Of a DNA stretch of 64,000 nt, positions 55,847 to 63,389 are shown piece by piece (position 1 is the stretch's first letter; each line of letters starts with the position of its first letter). Position numbers and translations under genes: made by a program. The stretch covers positions 177 to 64,176 of the forward strand of contig NZ_AZMV01000002.1 of assembly GCF_000522505.1 (NCBI RefSeq), given 5' to 3'. The DNA comes from Bifidobacterium moukalabense DSM 27321. Lineage in GTDB: Bacteria; Actinomycetota; Actinomycetes; Actinomycetales; Bifidobacteriaceae. The notes beneath the pieces are model-generated. The model was given only the letters and a program-made list of their open reading frames with translations. It did no database searches and was not told the DNA's origin.

Positions 55847-57055
55847 TTACTTTTGGGTCGGGAACCAGCCTTGCGCGATGCAGCGGCCGAGATCCCATGC
55901 GTCCCAGCCGATCCAGCCGGGGGTATTGACGGTGTCGGTGAGCAGCTTGTAGTTCCAGTAGTAGAAGCCGCGGCCCTTGCCCCATGCGTTGAGCTGGGAC
56001 TCGGCCACGCCTTGGTACAGGCTGCGCTTCTCTTCGGCGGACAGCGCCTCGACCTGCGCACCCTCCTCGCCGTTGAGCACGCTCTGGCCGCCATGGGTGT
56101 CCACGCCGCAACCGACGGAGTTGAACAGGCACCACTCACCCACGATCGTCGGGAAGTATTCGCTCATCTCCTCGATCATCGGAGCATAGGTGTTTCTTAC
56201 GAAATCGTCGTAGCCTTCGACGGTCTGCGGGCAACCCATCATTTCGGCGGTCATCAGATACTGGTGGGTGTCGAGGATCACGTTCTCGAATTCCGGCGCC
56301 AACCCGCCGTCGGCCCCGCGCATGAAACCCTTCCACTGTTCGATGTCGAAACCGTCGTGGAACACCACGGCCTTGTCGGTCGGCAACGCGCCCTTGTCGG
56401 CGTCGCGCAGGCGATGGTAGGCGGTGACGTAGAAATCCTTCAGCCAGCCGAATTCAATCGGGCCGGTGCCTTCGGCCAGTTCCGGATCGACCGCCTTGTA
56501 GCGCTCGGTCACGTTCATCATCGGCCAGGAGGTGGTGGTGTTCGGCTCGTTGATGATTTCGATGCCCATCAGCGATTCGCGCCCGCCGTAGCGCCTTGCG
56601 AGACGTTCAAGCACGGACAGTACGAATTCCACCTCATCCGGCAGCTGCGCCCACTTGCACACACCGGAGATGCCGCCGTTGTCGAAGCCGTTCTGGCTCA
56701 TCGGTGCGGTATGCAGGTCGATGAGGATGGTCAGACCGTACTTGTCGGCCCAATTGAACGCCTTGTCGAGCTCGTCGATGCAGCCGAGGAACGGCGCGCG
56801 GTCGCCGAAGATGAAGTACGGCACCGGGATGCGCACGGAGTTCAGGCCCCACGATGCGATGGTGGCGAAGTCGCGTTCGTTGATGTATTCCGCACGATGC
56901 GTTCTGATCCGCGCCTCGTAGACGGCCGGATCAAGCTGGGCCGGCAGATAGTATTCGTCGTCCGCGGTGGTGCCGTCGAACAAAGCCGGATTCATCCACT
57001 TCTCCAGAACCAGCCAGTTGCCGAGGTTCACGCCTTTGATATAGTCCAGATCCAT
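55847..57055 (-). CDS. GH5 glucanase-like enzyme, intracellular (copy 1)
   Basis: A 402-residue TIM-barrel protein from Met 57055 (MDLDYIKGVNLGNWLVLEKW), with AAGGAG upstream. The KGVNLGNWLVLEKWM start, RIPVPYFIFGD, the acid/base Glu in IEIINEPN near 170 and the nucleophile Glu in IVGEWCLF near 307 are GH5 hallmarks, close to exo-1,3-glucanase-type subfamilies. It has no signal peptide, so it probably cuts imported beta-glucan oligosaccharides. It is a paralogue of the gene at 58.3 kb. Its promoter has a TACTTAGTAACTACTTAG box also found before the MFS at 62.4 kb. Confidence 0.92.
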   Translation of the reverse strand: MDLDYIKGVNLGNWLVLEKWMNPALFDGTTADDEYYLPAQLDPAVYEARIRTHRAEYINERDFATIASWGLNSVRIPVPYFIFGDRAPFLGCIDELDKAFNWADKYGLTILIDLHTAPMSQNGFDNGGISGVCKWAQLPDEVEFVLSVLERLARRYGGRESLMGIEIINEPNTTTSWPMMNVTERYKAVDPELAEGTGPIEFGWLKDFYVTAYHRLRDADKGALPTDKAVVFHDGFDIEQWKGFMRGADGGLAPEFENVILDTHQYLMTAEMMGCPQTVEGYDDFVRNTYAPMIEEMSEYFPTIVGEWCLFNSVGCGVDTHGGQSVLNGEEGAQVEALSAEEKRSLYQGVAESQLNAWGKGRGFYYWNYKLLTDTVNTPGWIGWDAWDLGRCIAQGWFPTQK

Positions 57056-57101
57056 ATGCACTCCTTTGTACGCCAACCGTAGTTCCCATGTAGCTTCCAT
57101 G

Positions 57102-57129
57102 TACTTAGTAACTACTTAGTTAAATCATA
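57102..57129. promoter_or_regulatory. Shared TetR-type box, GH5 copy 1 promoter
   Basis: TACTTAGTAACTACTTAG then TTAAATCATA. The same 28 bases, with one difference, occur at 62605-62632 before the MFS gene and the TetR gene at 62.7 kb. Nested TTAGTAACT/ACTTAG arms suggest a repressor site overlapping the promoter. Confidence 0.75.
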
Positions 57130-57197
57130 ATATAATTATGTGCGACACGCAAATCCTTGCCGAACGGCACGGCGGCATCAGCCGTCGCACAACGACA

Positions 57198-57223
57198 AAG
57201 CCCCGGGCCATGGCCCGGGGCTT
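57198..57223 (-). terminator. Perfect GC palindrome after the NmrA gene
   Basis: AAGCCCCGGGCCA and TGGCCCGGGGCTT form a perfect 26-base palindrome 25 bases past the NmrA stop. On the minus strand it is followed by TGTCG. Probable terminator. Confidence 0.75.
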
Positions 57224-57247
57224 GGCGCTTGAGGCCGACGCCTCCCG

Positions 57248-58189
57248 TCACGCGTCCTTGGAGTGCCTGTCCCCGATCTGGAACTCATCCGCATGCTCGA
57301 ACATGTACCTGACCGTCAACGGTTCCGAACCGGTCAGCTTCCGGAAATCATCGGTCCTGACGGCCATCTTGCCCTCACGGATCGCCTGGGCGAACGTGAC
57401 CATGCCATCCGAGGAGAACGGCGCCTCCGATCCCTCCTTGAACTCACCATCGGTGGTGCGAGGCACGCCCATCGCATCGAAGACCCGATAGTTCTCCTCG
57501 TCGGTGATCTCCCTGTATTCCACATGGTTGCCGGTAACCGCATTGCCTATCTCGCAGAATTCCGAGATGGTCATAAGCTCCGGGCCGTTGATGTCCAGCA
57601 CCGCCTCATGTAGATCCCGGGCGGCCAACGCATACGCCACGGCCTTGGCGCAATCCCTGCGGGAGATATACGCCATCAGGCCATCGCCCTGGCTGTTCGT
57701 CAGCGGACCACCCATATGTACATAGGTGAAATAGTTGGTGATCATGGCCTCCGCATACTGCGAATTACGCAGGAACACATAGTCGAGACCCGCGTTTCTG
57801 ACGTACTCCTCGGTCCAGATATGATCCTTCTTCTCCACGCTTGGGTTCGTCGGGTCGGCGGCGTTCACCAACGACGTGTATACGATCTTCCGCACACCAG
57901 CGGCCTTGGCCGCATCCACGGCATTGCCATGCGCACGCTGACGTTTGACGCCGACGAACGGCATCGACACCAACGCCATCGCATCGCCGCCCTCGAACAC
58001 CTTCTCGAGGCCTTCGCGCTGATTGAAGTCCGCGATGCGGGTCTGCACACCCAATGCCGCGTATTGTTCCAACGAGGCCGGGTCGTATCCGGTGAAGATC
58101 AAATCCTTGGCTTCGGCGATCTGAAGCAGATAATCCGCGGCCTGCCCGCCAAGATTACCGTCGACACCAGTAAGAACAAGCCTGCCCAT
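57248..58189 (-). CDS. NmrA-like NAD(P)-binding protein
   Basis: A 313-residue protein from Met 58189 (MGRLVLTGVDGNLGGQAADY) with AAGGAGG upstream. The Rossmann motif is TGVDGNLGGQ, and MPFVGVKRQRAHGNAVDAAK, VRKIVYTSLVN and the C-terminal VRYMFEHADEF fit the NmrA/QorB quinone-oxidoreductase-like atypical SDR group. It lacks the usual Tyr-x3-Lys active site of classical SDRs. These proteins act as redox sensors or quinone reductases. It is a single gene between two GH5 genes on the same strand, with a terminator after it, so a link to glycan use is not clear. Confidence 0.86.
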   Translation of the reverse strand: MGRLVLTGVDGNLGGQAADYLLQIAEAKDLIFTGYDPASLEQYAALGVQTRIADFNQREGLEKVFEGGDAMALVSMPFVGVKRQRAHGNAVDAAKAAGVRKIVYTSLVNAADPTNPSVEKKDHIWTEEYVRNAGLDYVFLRNSQYAEAMITNYFTYVHMGGPLTNSQGDGLMAYISRRDCAKAVAYALAARDLHEAVLDINGPELMTISEFCEIGNAVTGNHVEYREITDEENYRVFDAMGVPRTTDGEFKEGSEAPFSSDGMVTFAQAIREGKMAVRTDDFRKLTGSEPLTVRYMFEHADEFQIGDRHSKDA

Positions 58190-58327
58190 GCAATCCTCCT
58201 TGATTAACGGACTCGAAATGAGTGGCATCATCGTATATCGCAAAGACTGGGCATTCACTGAGAAAAGTGGCATCCTTTCGGCCACGGACGTCGGTTCGTC
58301 CCGGAATCATGGGAGCCTCCGGCGATT

Positions 58328-59473
58328 TTATGGCCATGCCTCCCCGTCGCCCGGCTGTGCCATCCATCCGTTGCGCCATACCCGTGTCAGGTCCCATCCA
58401 TCCAGATTGCCGCCGCGGCGTTCTCCCTCCGCCGCATCGCCGCCCAGCAACTGGTAGCTCCAGTAGATCTGCCCTGCGGAAACGTTCCACGCATCCAATT
58501 CGAGACGAGCCACCTCGCGATACACCGCCTTGCGCTCCGCCGCATTGCGCTGCCGCTGCGCGAGAGCATTCATCAGGCACCACTCGCCCACCATGACCGG
58601 AACATGCCGGGCGGCCCGCCGGATCATCGCCTTGCCGTATGCGACGAACAACCGGTACAGCCACATCGAGGGCACCGGCACGAACGTCTCCATGGCGATG
58701 ATGTAGATATGCGTGTCCAGCATGACGTTCGTCATGCCTTCCTTCCCGAACCAGCTCCCCCAGGACCCCAACCGGAATCCGTCATGGAATACGATCACGC
58801 TCTCCGGCCTTAGGATGGCGCGCAGGCGCCGGTAAGCGTCACGATACAGGTTTTTGAGGAATCTCATGGGCACGTGTCCGCTGCCCTTGGCCTCCTCCCT
58901 GACTTTGGCGTGACCGGTGGACGGTGCCGTTCGATACACCAGCCAGCTGATCGGTTCGTTCAATACCTCCATGCCGTACAACGCCGGTTCGTCACGATAG
59001 CGTTCGGCGAGACGTTCCAGCACCGTCAGCGCATACTCCACGGCCTGCGGATCCCTGCACCACTTGCATACGCCCGTAATTCCGCCATTGTCGTAACCGT
59101 TCTGCGATCCCGGCACGGTGTGCAGGTCAAGCAGCACCCGCAATCCGCACCGCCCGGCCCAGGCAAAGGCCCGATCCACGTATTCGATGCATCCCGGATG
59201 CCCCTCCACATCACCGAAGACGAAATACGGAACGGGAATGCGCACCAGATTGTATCCACGCGAGGCGATGGCGATGAAATCCCGCTCGGTCACATACGAT
59301 TCGCGGTGCCGCCGTAGCAGCGCCTCCAGCCTGGACGGCTCCATCGTGCGATGCATCCAGATTTCATCATCCTCGCCGCATTGCGCGAACAGGGACGGTT
59401 TCATCCATTTCTCCAGCACCAACCAGTTGCCGAGATTCACGCCATTGATCTTCTCGTCGACTCCCAACGTCAT
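58328..59473 (-). CDS. GH5 glucanase-like enzyme, intracellular (copy 2)
   Basis: A 381-residue enzyme from Met 59473 (MTLGVDEKINGVNLGNWLVL), with AAAGGAAC upstream. It shares KxxNGVNLGNWLVLEKWM, LHTVPGSQNGYDNGG, the acid/base Glu in MEVLNEPIS near 173 and the nucleophile Glu in VGEWCLMN near 297 with the copy at 55.8 kb, but the mid-region (SWLVYRTAPSTGHAKVRE) has diverged. It is intracellular. It follows GH30 on the same strand, separated by a strong hairpin. Together with GH30 and the MFS it may degrade imported beta-glucan oligosaccharides; exact linkages are unknown. Confidence 0.9.
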   Translation of the reverse strand: MTLGVDEKINGVNLGNWLVLEKWMKPSLFAQCGEDDEIWMHRTMEPSRLEALLRRHRESYVTERDFIAIASRGYNLVRIPVPYFVFGDVEGHPGCIEYVDRAFAWAGRCGLRVLLDLHTVPGSQNGYDNGGITGVCKWCRDPQAVEYALTVLERLAERYRDEPALYGMEVLNEPISWLVYRTAPSTGHAKVREEAKGSGHVPMRFLKNLYRDAYRRLRAILRPESVIVFHDGFRLGSWGSWFGKEGMTNVMLDTHIYIIAMETFVPVPSMWLYRLFVAYGKAMIRRAARHVPVMVGEWCLMNALAQRQRNAAERKAVYREVARLELDAWNVSAGQIYWSYQLLGGDAAEGERRGGNLDGWDLTRVWRNGWMAQPGDGEAWP

Positions 59474-59572
59474 GTCGGTTCCTTTCACGGCATATTGCTG
59501 CCCGCAACGATTCCTCACCTGGCAAGGCGGGTCACGGGAAACGTCTCACCATGATATCCTGCGGACGGCGAA

Positions 59573-59623
59573 AAGGCGCTTGTCTGATGGAATCAATGAC
59601 CGATTCCACCAGACAAGCGCCTT
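59573..59623 (-). terminator. Long hairpin after GH30
   Basis: AAGGCGCTTGTCTGATGGAATC pairs, with one bulge, with GATTCCACCAGACAAGCGCCTT, a 20-plus-base stem. It lies 37 bases past the GH30 stop and is a likely terminator, so the GH5 gene may have its own promoter. Confidence 0.8.
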
Positions 59624-59659
59624 ACAGCGCGACACCGGCTTCGAAGCCGGCATCCACGC

Positions 59660-61006
59660 TCAGTCCGACACGAACGTATTGAACGAACGTGGGGCCAGCG
59701 TCACCTTGAATCCGCGGGTCCCGGAAGAGGGATCGGCGAATTCGAACGGACGCTCCCCATCGAGGGCGTTCTGCGCCACGACCACCACCGTGCCGTCCGG
59801 GTTGCGGAAGGCGATGGCCATCGAGTTGAAGTGACCGGTGGTGCCGAGCACCTTCGCACCCGGCTTGACGTAGTGCGAGAAGTGGCGCATCACGTAGTAT
59901 TCCGGATTGCGGCGCACCTCATGCCCGTCGGCGGTGATGGTGAACAGCGAGTTCTGCCACCAGCCCCATGTGGAATCCTGGTCGTCGAGGATCATGTTCC
60001 AGTAGGTGTAGGCGGTCGCGCCGTTGCGCAGATAGTGGTTGATCAGGTGGAACACGTATTCGGCGTATTCCCACGAGTTGGATCCGTCGCCGCATTCGGA
60101 TTCCGACTGGATCAGCTCGATTTCCGGCCACGACTCATGCGTGCGTGCGATGCAGTTCTGTCCGGCCCACTGGTAGGCGATGCCCTTGATGTACCTGCGC
60201 GCATCGTCGTCGAAGAGGATGTTGTCGACGAAGCGGTTGTAGTTGTTGAGCTTCATGCCGTAGCCACCGCCGGTCCACGCCATGTCTTCCGGGCCGTTGA
60301 GCGTACCCAGCCAGATGTCGGTGTCAATCCCGGCTTCGTCGAACGCAGGGCCGAGGTAGTCGCGGATGAACACCTTGAGCGCTTCGGCGTCCCATAGGGC
60401 GCTCGGGAACTTCTGGTCGGCGAACACCTCGTTCTGCACATGCAGCTGGTTCACGGTGATGCCATGTTCGGCGTAGGCCTGCACATACCTGACGAAATAC
60501 CTGGCGTAGGCGGTCAGGTTTTCCGGCGTCTGCACGAGACGGCCGTAGTTGTAGGCCTTCGGGCGCTTCATCCACGTCGGCGGGCTCCACGGGCTGGAGA
60601 ACAGCTGCATGTCCGGCTGCCATTCCTGTGCGCGGCGAATGTACGGAATCAGGGTCTTTTCGTCGTGTTCGACGGAGAAATGCTCCATCCCGTAATCGCC
60701 GTCGGTCTCGTCGTAGCTGTACCAGTGATCGGCGAAATCGTTGGCACCGACGGGCGCGCGATTGAAGGTGAAGTTCATCTCGTCAGGACTGAACAACTCC
60801 TTGATGATCTGGTCGCGCTCCTCCTCGGCGACCGTCTGCAGCGGCAGCCAGCCGAGCTCGTTGAAACAGCCACCGAAGCCGCGCAGGGCCTGGTATTCGT
60901 TGCCGTCGAGCTGCAGGTCCGGGGCGGAAACCGAGTTGGTGGATTCGATTTCGGCAGTCCTGTCGACGAGTTTGTCGTCTTGCGTGGTCGCAATCCAGGT
61001 GGTCAT
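59660..61006 (-). CDS. GH30 glycosidase, intracellular
   Basis: A 448-residue protein from Met 61006 (MTTWIATTQDDKLVDRTAEI), with AAGGAG upstream. The TIM barrel with side beta domain has GFGGCFNELGWLPLQ, SPWSPPTWMKRP, the acid/base Glu in HVQNEVFADQ near 193 and the nucleophile Glu in IQSESECGDG near 300, all GH30 hallmarks. GH30 includes beta-glucosidases, beta-xylosidases and beta-1,6-glucanases; lack of a signal peptide favours action on imported oligosaccharides. It lies 73 bases after the MFS gene on the same strand, with a hairpin between, so uptake and hydrolysis are coupled. Confidence 0.92.
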   Translation of the reverse strand: MTTWIATTQDDKLVDRTAEIESTNSVSAPDLQLDGNEYQALRGFGGCFNELGWLPLQTVAEEERDQIIKELFSPDEMNFTFNRAPVGANDFADHWYSYDETDGDYGMEHFSVEHDEKTLIPYIRRAQEWQPDMQLFSSPWSPPTWMKRPKAYNYGRLVQTPENLTAYARYFVRYVQAYAEHGITVNQLHVQNEVFADQKFPSALWDAEALKVFIRDYLGPAFDEAGIDTDIWLGTLNGPEDMAWTGGGYGMKLNNYNRFVDNILFDDDARRYIKGIAYQWAGQNCIARTHESWPEIELIQSESECGDGSNSWEYAEYVFHLINHYLRNGATAYTYWNMILDDQDSTWGWWQNSLFTITADGHEVRRNPEYYVMRHFSHYVKPGAKVLGTTGHFNSMAIAFRNPDGTVVVVAQNALDGERPFEFADPSSGTRGFKVTLAPRSFNTFVSD

Positions 61007-61042
61007 TGGACGCTCCTTGATATCGTCGCTGATGATTGAACC

Positions 61043-61079
61043 GGCCATTCCTTCCGCTCCCTTTCAGGGAGGGATGGCC
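61043..61079 (-). repeat. Intercistronic hairpin, MFS/GH30
   Basis: GGCCATTCCTTCCGCTCCCT pairs with AGGGAGGGATGGCC, with small bulges, at the junction of MFS stop and GH30 leader. Similar in place to the hairpin at 39815-39840. Confidence 0.6.
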
Positions 61080-62404
61080 TACTTGACCTTCTTGATGGCC
61101 ATGATGAAGAAGCAGCCGATGATGGCCAGGGCGATGGACGTCGGGAACGCGAAGTTGTAGCCGAGATTCACCACGAGGGCGGACATCACGATCGGGCCGC
61201 ACATCTGGCCAAGGGTGGTGGCCATGTTCAGAATGCCCAGATCCTTTCCGGCCTCCTCCTTGTTCGGCAGCACATCGACGAGCAGGGCCTGATCGACTGC
61301 GGAATAGACCGCGTAACCGAGGCCGGCGATGCCCGCGAACAGGTACATGCCCATGGACGACGGGAAGATCCACGGCATGGCGATGCCGATGGCGAACAGC
61401 ACGGATGCCACGATGACCGGAATCTTACGGCGACCGATGATGTCGGAGACCGGGCCCGCGATGAAGGAGCCGACCAGGGACATGATCATCATGATCATGG
61501 ACACGACGGACACGGTGACGGCGGAATCCTCAACGGACTGTCCGATGTAGTTCTGAATGATGTACAGCTGGTAGACGGCGATCATCTGATAGGAGACGAG
61601 CATGCAGAAACGGCCGACGAACGCCTTGTAGAAGTCGTGGGCGCCGTGGAATGCCGGCGGGCGGAAGGAGGCGAGAACGTCCTTGAAGGAGCCTTCGTCC
61701 TTCGGCAGGAAGTCGGCGGATTCCTCCTTCGGTATGATGAGCACGGAGACGACGCCGCCAAGGAACATGAGCACGCCTGCAACGGCGAAGCCGGGGATGA
61801 GGTTCTTGATGAACAATGCGCCGAGCATGGTGCCGATCGGGGAACCGATGGTGGCGCCGGCGCCATAGAAGGCGGACATGGTGCCGCGGATGCCGGATGG
61901 TACGCGATCGGACAGGATGGCGACCATCGGGGCGATCATGCAGTTCAGGCCGAACATGCAGGCGCAGTAGAAGATGGTGAGCAGCACCGCGTTATGCGTG
62001 GTGCCGGTCAGGAACAGGGTGACGCCACCGAGCACCGCGCCGAACAGGATCCACGGGGTACGGCGGCCGTGCTTGGAGCGGGAACGGTCCGAGAAATTGC
62101 CGAACATCAGGTTGGCGATCAGGGAAGCGACCGCGGTGAAGGCGTTGACGATGCCGATCAGCGCATCCGGATTGACGCCTTCAATGGTCTTGTAATGCAT
62201 CGGCAGGAGCACTGCGGAAACGATGCCGAGACCCGACATCCACAGCACGCCGAACACGATGAAACCGGCACCGAATCGGGCGATGGTGACCTTATCAAAC
62301 GGCTTGCCCGTTGCCGGAGAGAGCGACGGATCCTTCTCCGCCGCCGCGATGTTGGCGTAGTACGCCGCCAGACGCTCTTCTTTGCTTGCGATTGCTTCAC
62401 TCAT
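61079..62404 (-). CDS. MFS sugar transporter (GPH/SLC45-like), GH30 operon
   Basis: A 441-residue transporter with about 12 hydrophobic helices. It has the loop motif DRSRSKHGRRTPWILFGA and the late VDQALLVDVLPNKEEAGKDL with GILNMATTLGQ, matching the transporter at 42.6 kb; the two are paralogues. An N-terminal hydrophilic segment of ~45 residues is present. GGAGAG lies before the ATG at 62404. It is the first gene of the MFS-GH30 unit and divergent from a TetR gene. The shared box at 62605-62632 lies in this promoter region. It probably imports the oligosaccharide cut by GH30 and the GH5 enzymes. Confidence 0.9.
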   Translation of the reverse strand: MSEAIASKEERLAAYYANIAAAEKDPSLSPATGKPFDKVTIARFGAGFIVFGVLWMSGLGIVSAVLLPMHYKTIEGVNPDALIGIVNAFTAVASLIANLMFGNFSDRSRSKHGRRTPWILFGAVLGGVTLFLTGTTHNAVLLTIFYCACMFGLNCMIAPMVAILSDRVPSGIRGTMSAFYGAGATIGSPIGTMLGALFIKNLIPGFAVAGVLMFLGGVVSVLIIPKEESADFLPKDEGSFKDVLASFRPPAFHGAHDFYKAFVGRFCMLVSYQMIAVYQLYIIQNYIGQSVEDSAVTVSVVSMIMMIMSLVGSFIAGPVSDIIGRRKIPVIVASVLFAIGIAMPWIFPSSMGMYLFAGIAGLGYAVYSAVDQALLVDVLPNKEEAGKDLGILNMATTLGQMCGPIVMSALVVNLGYNFAFPTSIALAIIGCFFIMAIKKVK

Positions 62405-62732
62405 GAAACTCTCTCCTTCGATTCATGCTTCAGTAGTGAAATATGTGAGCTGCTTTGCTCCGTTTTTCGCTAACTACCACCCGGTAATTAACTTGTTTTC
62501 ATTATGGACCACCCTGCGGAAAAACGCAGGCCGGCGATGCCCGACCATCGATTTTCCTTAGGGATCGTCGTTGACCAATTCCCCGCAGCATCTAAGGTTT
62601 TACGTACTTAGTAACTGCTTAGTTAAATCATATTACAAAGATTGTCGACTATCGTTTTCGGCGTGTCACAACGCTTTTCCGCAATCCTTCCCCCGCTCTG
62701 CTATAACTTAGTAGGTACAAGAAGGAGAAGTC
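62405..62732. promoter_or_regulatory. Divergent control region, MFS-GH30 / TetR
   Basis: No gene. Contains TACTTAGTAACTGCTTAG then TTAAATCATA at 62605-62632, the same box as before GH5 copy 1. AACTTAGTAGGTAC at 62706-62719, near the TetR start, and CTAACTACC with GGTAATTAACTTG at 62470-62494, near the MFS start, are related half-sites. Three sites would let one TetR protein control itself and both hydrolase units. Confidence 0.7.
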
Positions 62733-63359
62733 ATGCGTCGCCGTGCGGAAACCACCACCAAGAAACGAATGAGCGCCGAGGCCCGCAGGAAAAGCATCCT
62801 CGAAACCACCATCTCGTTCATTTCACAGTTCGGTTTCTGGGGCTTCACCATCCGTGACGTAGCCCAGGCTCAGAACATCACCGAAGCGGGCCTCCTTTAC
62901 TACTACAATTCCAAGGAACAACTGCTTGAGGAAACCCTCAAGTACGCCGATCGCATCAATCAGATCGCCATCGCGAAGCACTTGGGCGTCGAAGGCGTGA
63001 CCGGCGAGGTCTTGCAGGACGGCATCGCATACCATTGCGATCTGGGGCTGAAGGCCATTTCCACAGGTACCGTGGAAACCAATGCCGACCGGCTGGAAAT
63101 GGTCCGTCTGTACACGCTGCTCGAAAGCGAGGCGTTAAGCAAGGACCATCCCGTGCATGAGTATTTCGAACAGCGCGAAACCAATCTGCTCAGGGAGTAT
63201 GCGTTCGCCGCGAAACGGGACGGGGTCGCCGATCCGGAGCGCACCGCCCTGCAGGTCCTCTCCGCCATGGAAGGCCTGCAGCTGCGGTGGCTCAACGGAT
63301 CTCACGACATCGACTTCGTGGCCGAATGGAAGGCCCTCATCGATCTGATCATCCCGTAA
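62733..63359 (+). CDS. TetR-family regulator of the MFS-GH30 and GH5 units
   Basis: A 208-residue protein with GAAGGAGAAG before the ATG. The N-terminus is basic (MRRRAETTTKKRMSAEARRK); the HTH reads FGFWGFTIRDVAQAQNITEA and GLLYYYNSKE. The C-terminal MEGLQLRWLNGSHDIDFVAEW resembles the MDGVQLRWL segment of the TetR proteins at 30.3 and 46.8 kb, but the last residues differ. Boxes related to TTAGTAACT before its start, before the divergent MFS and before GH5 copy 1 suggest autoregulation and control of those genes. The inducer is probably an oligosaccharide or its breakdown product. Confidence 0.88.
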   Translation: MRRRAETTTKKRMSAEARRKSILETTISFISQFGFWGFTIRDVAQAQNITEAGLLYYYNSKEQLLEETLKYADRINQIAIAKHLGVEGVTGEVLQDGIAYHCDLGLKAISTGTVETNADRLEMVRLYTLLESEALSKDHPVHEYFEQRETNLLREYAFAAKRDGVADPERTALQVLSAMEGLQLRWLNGSHDIDFVAEWKALIDLIIP

Positions 63360-63389
63360 GGTCGCCTACGGCAATCCGCTACCCGACGA

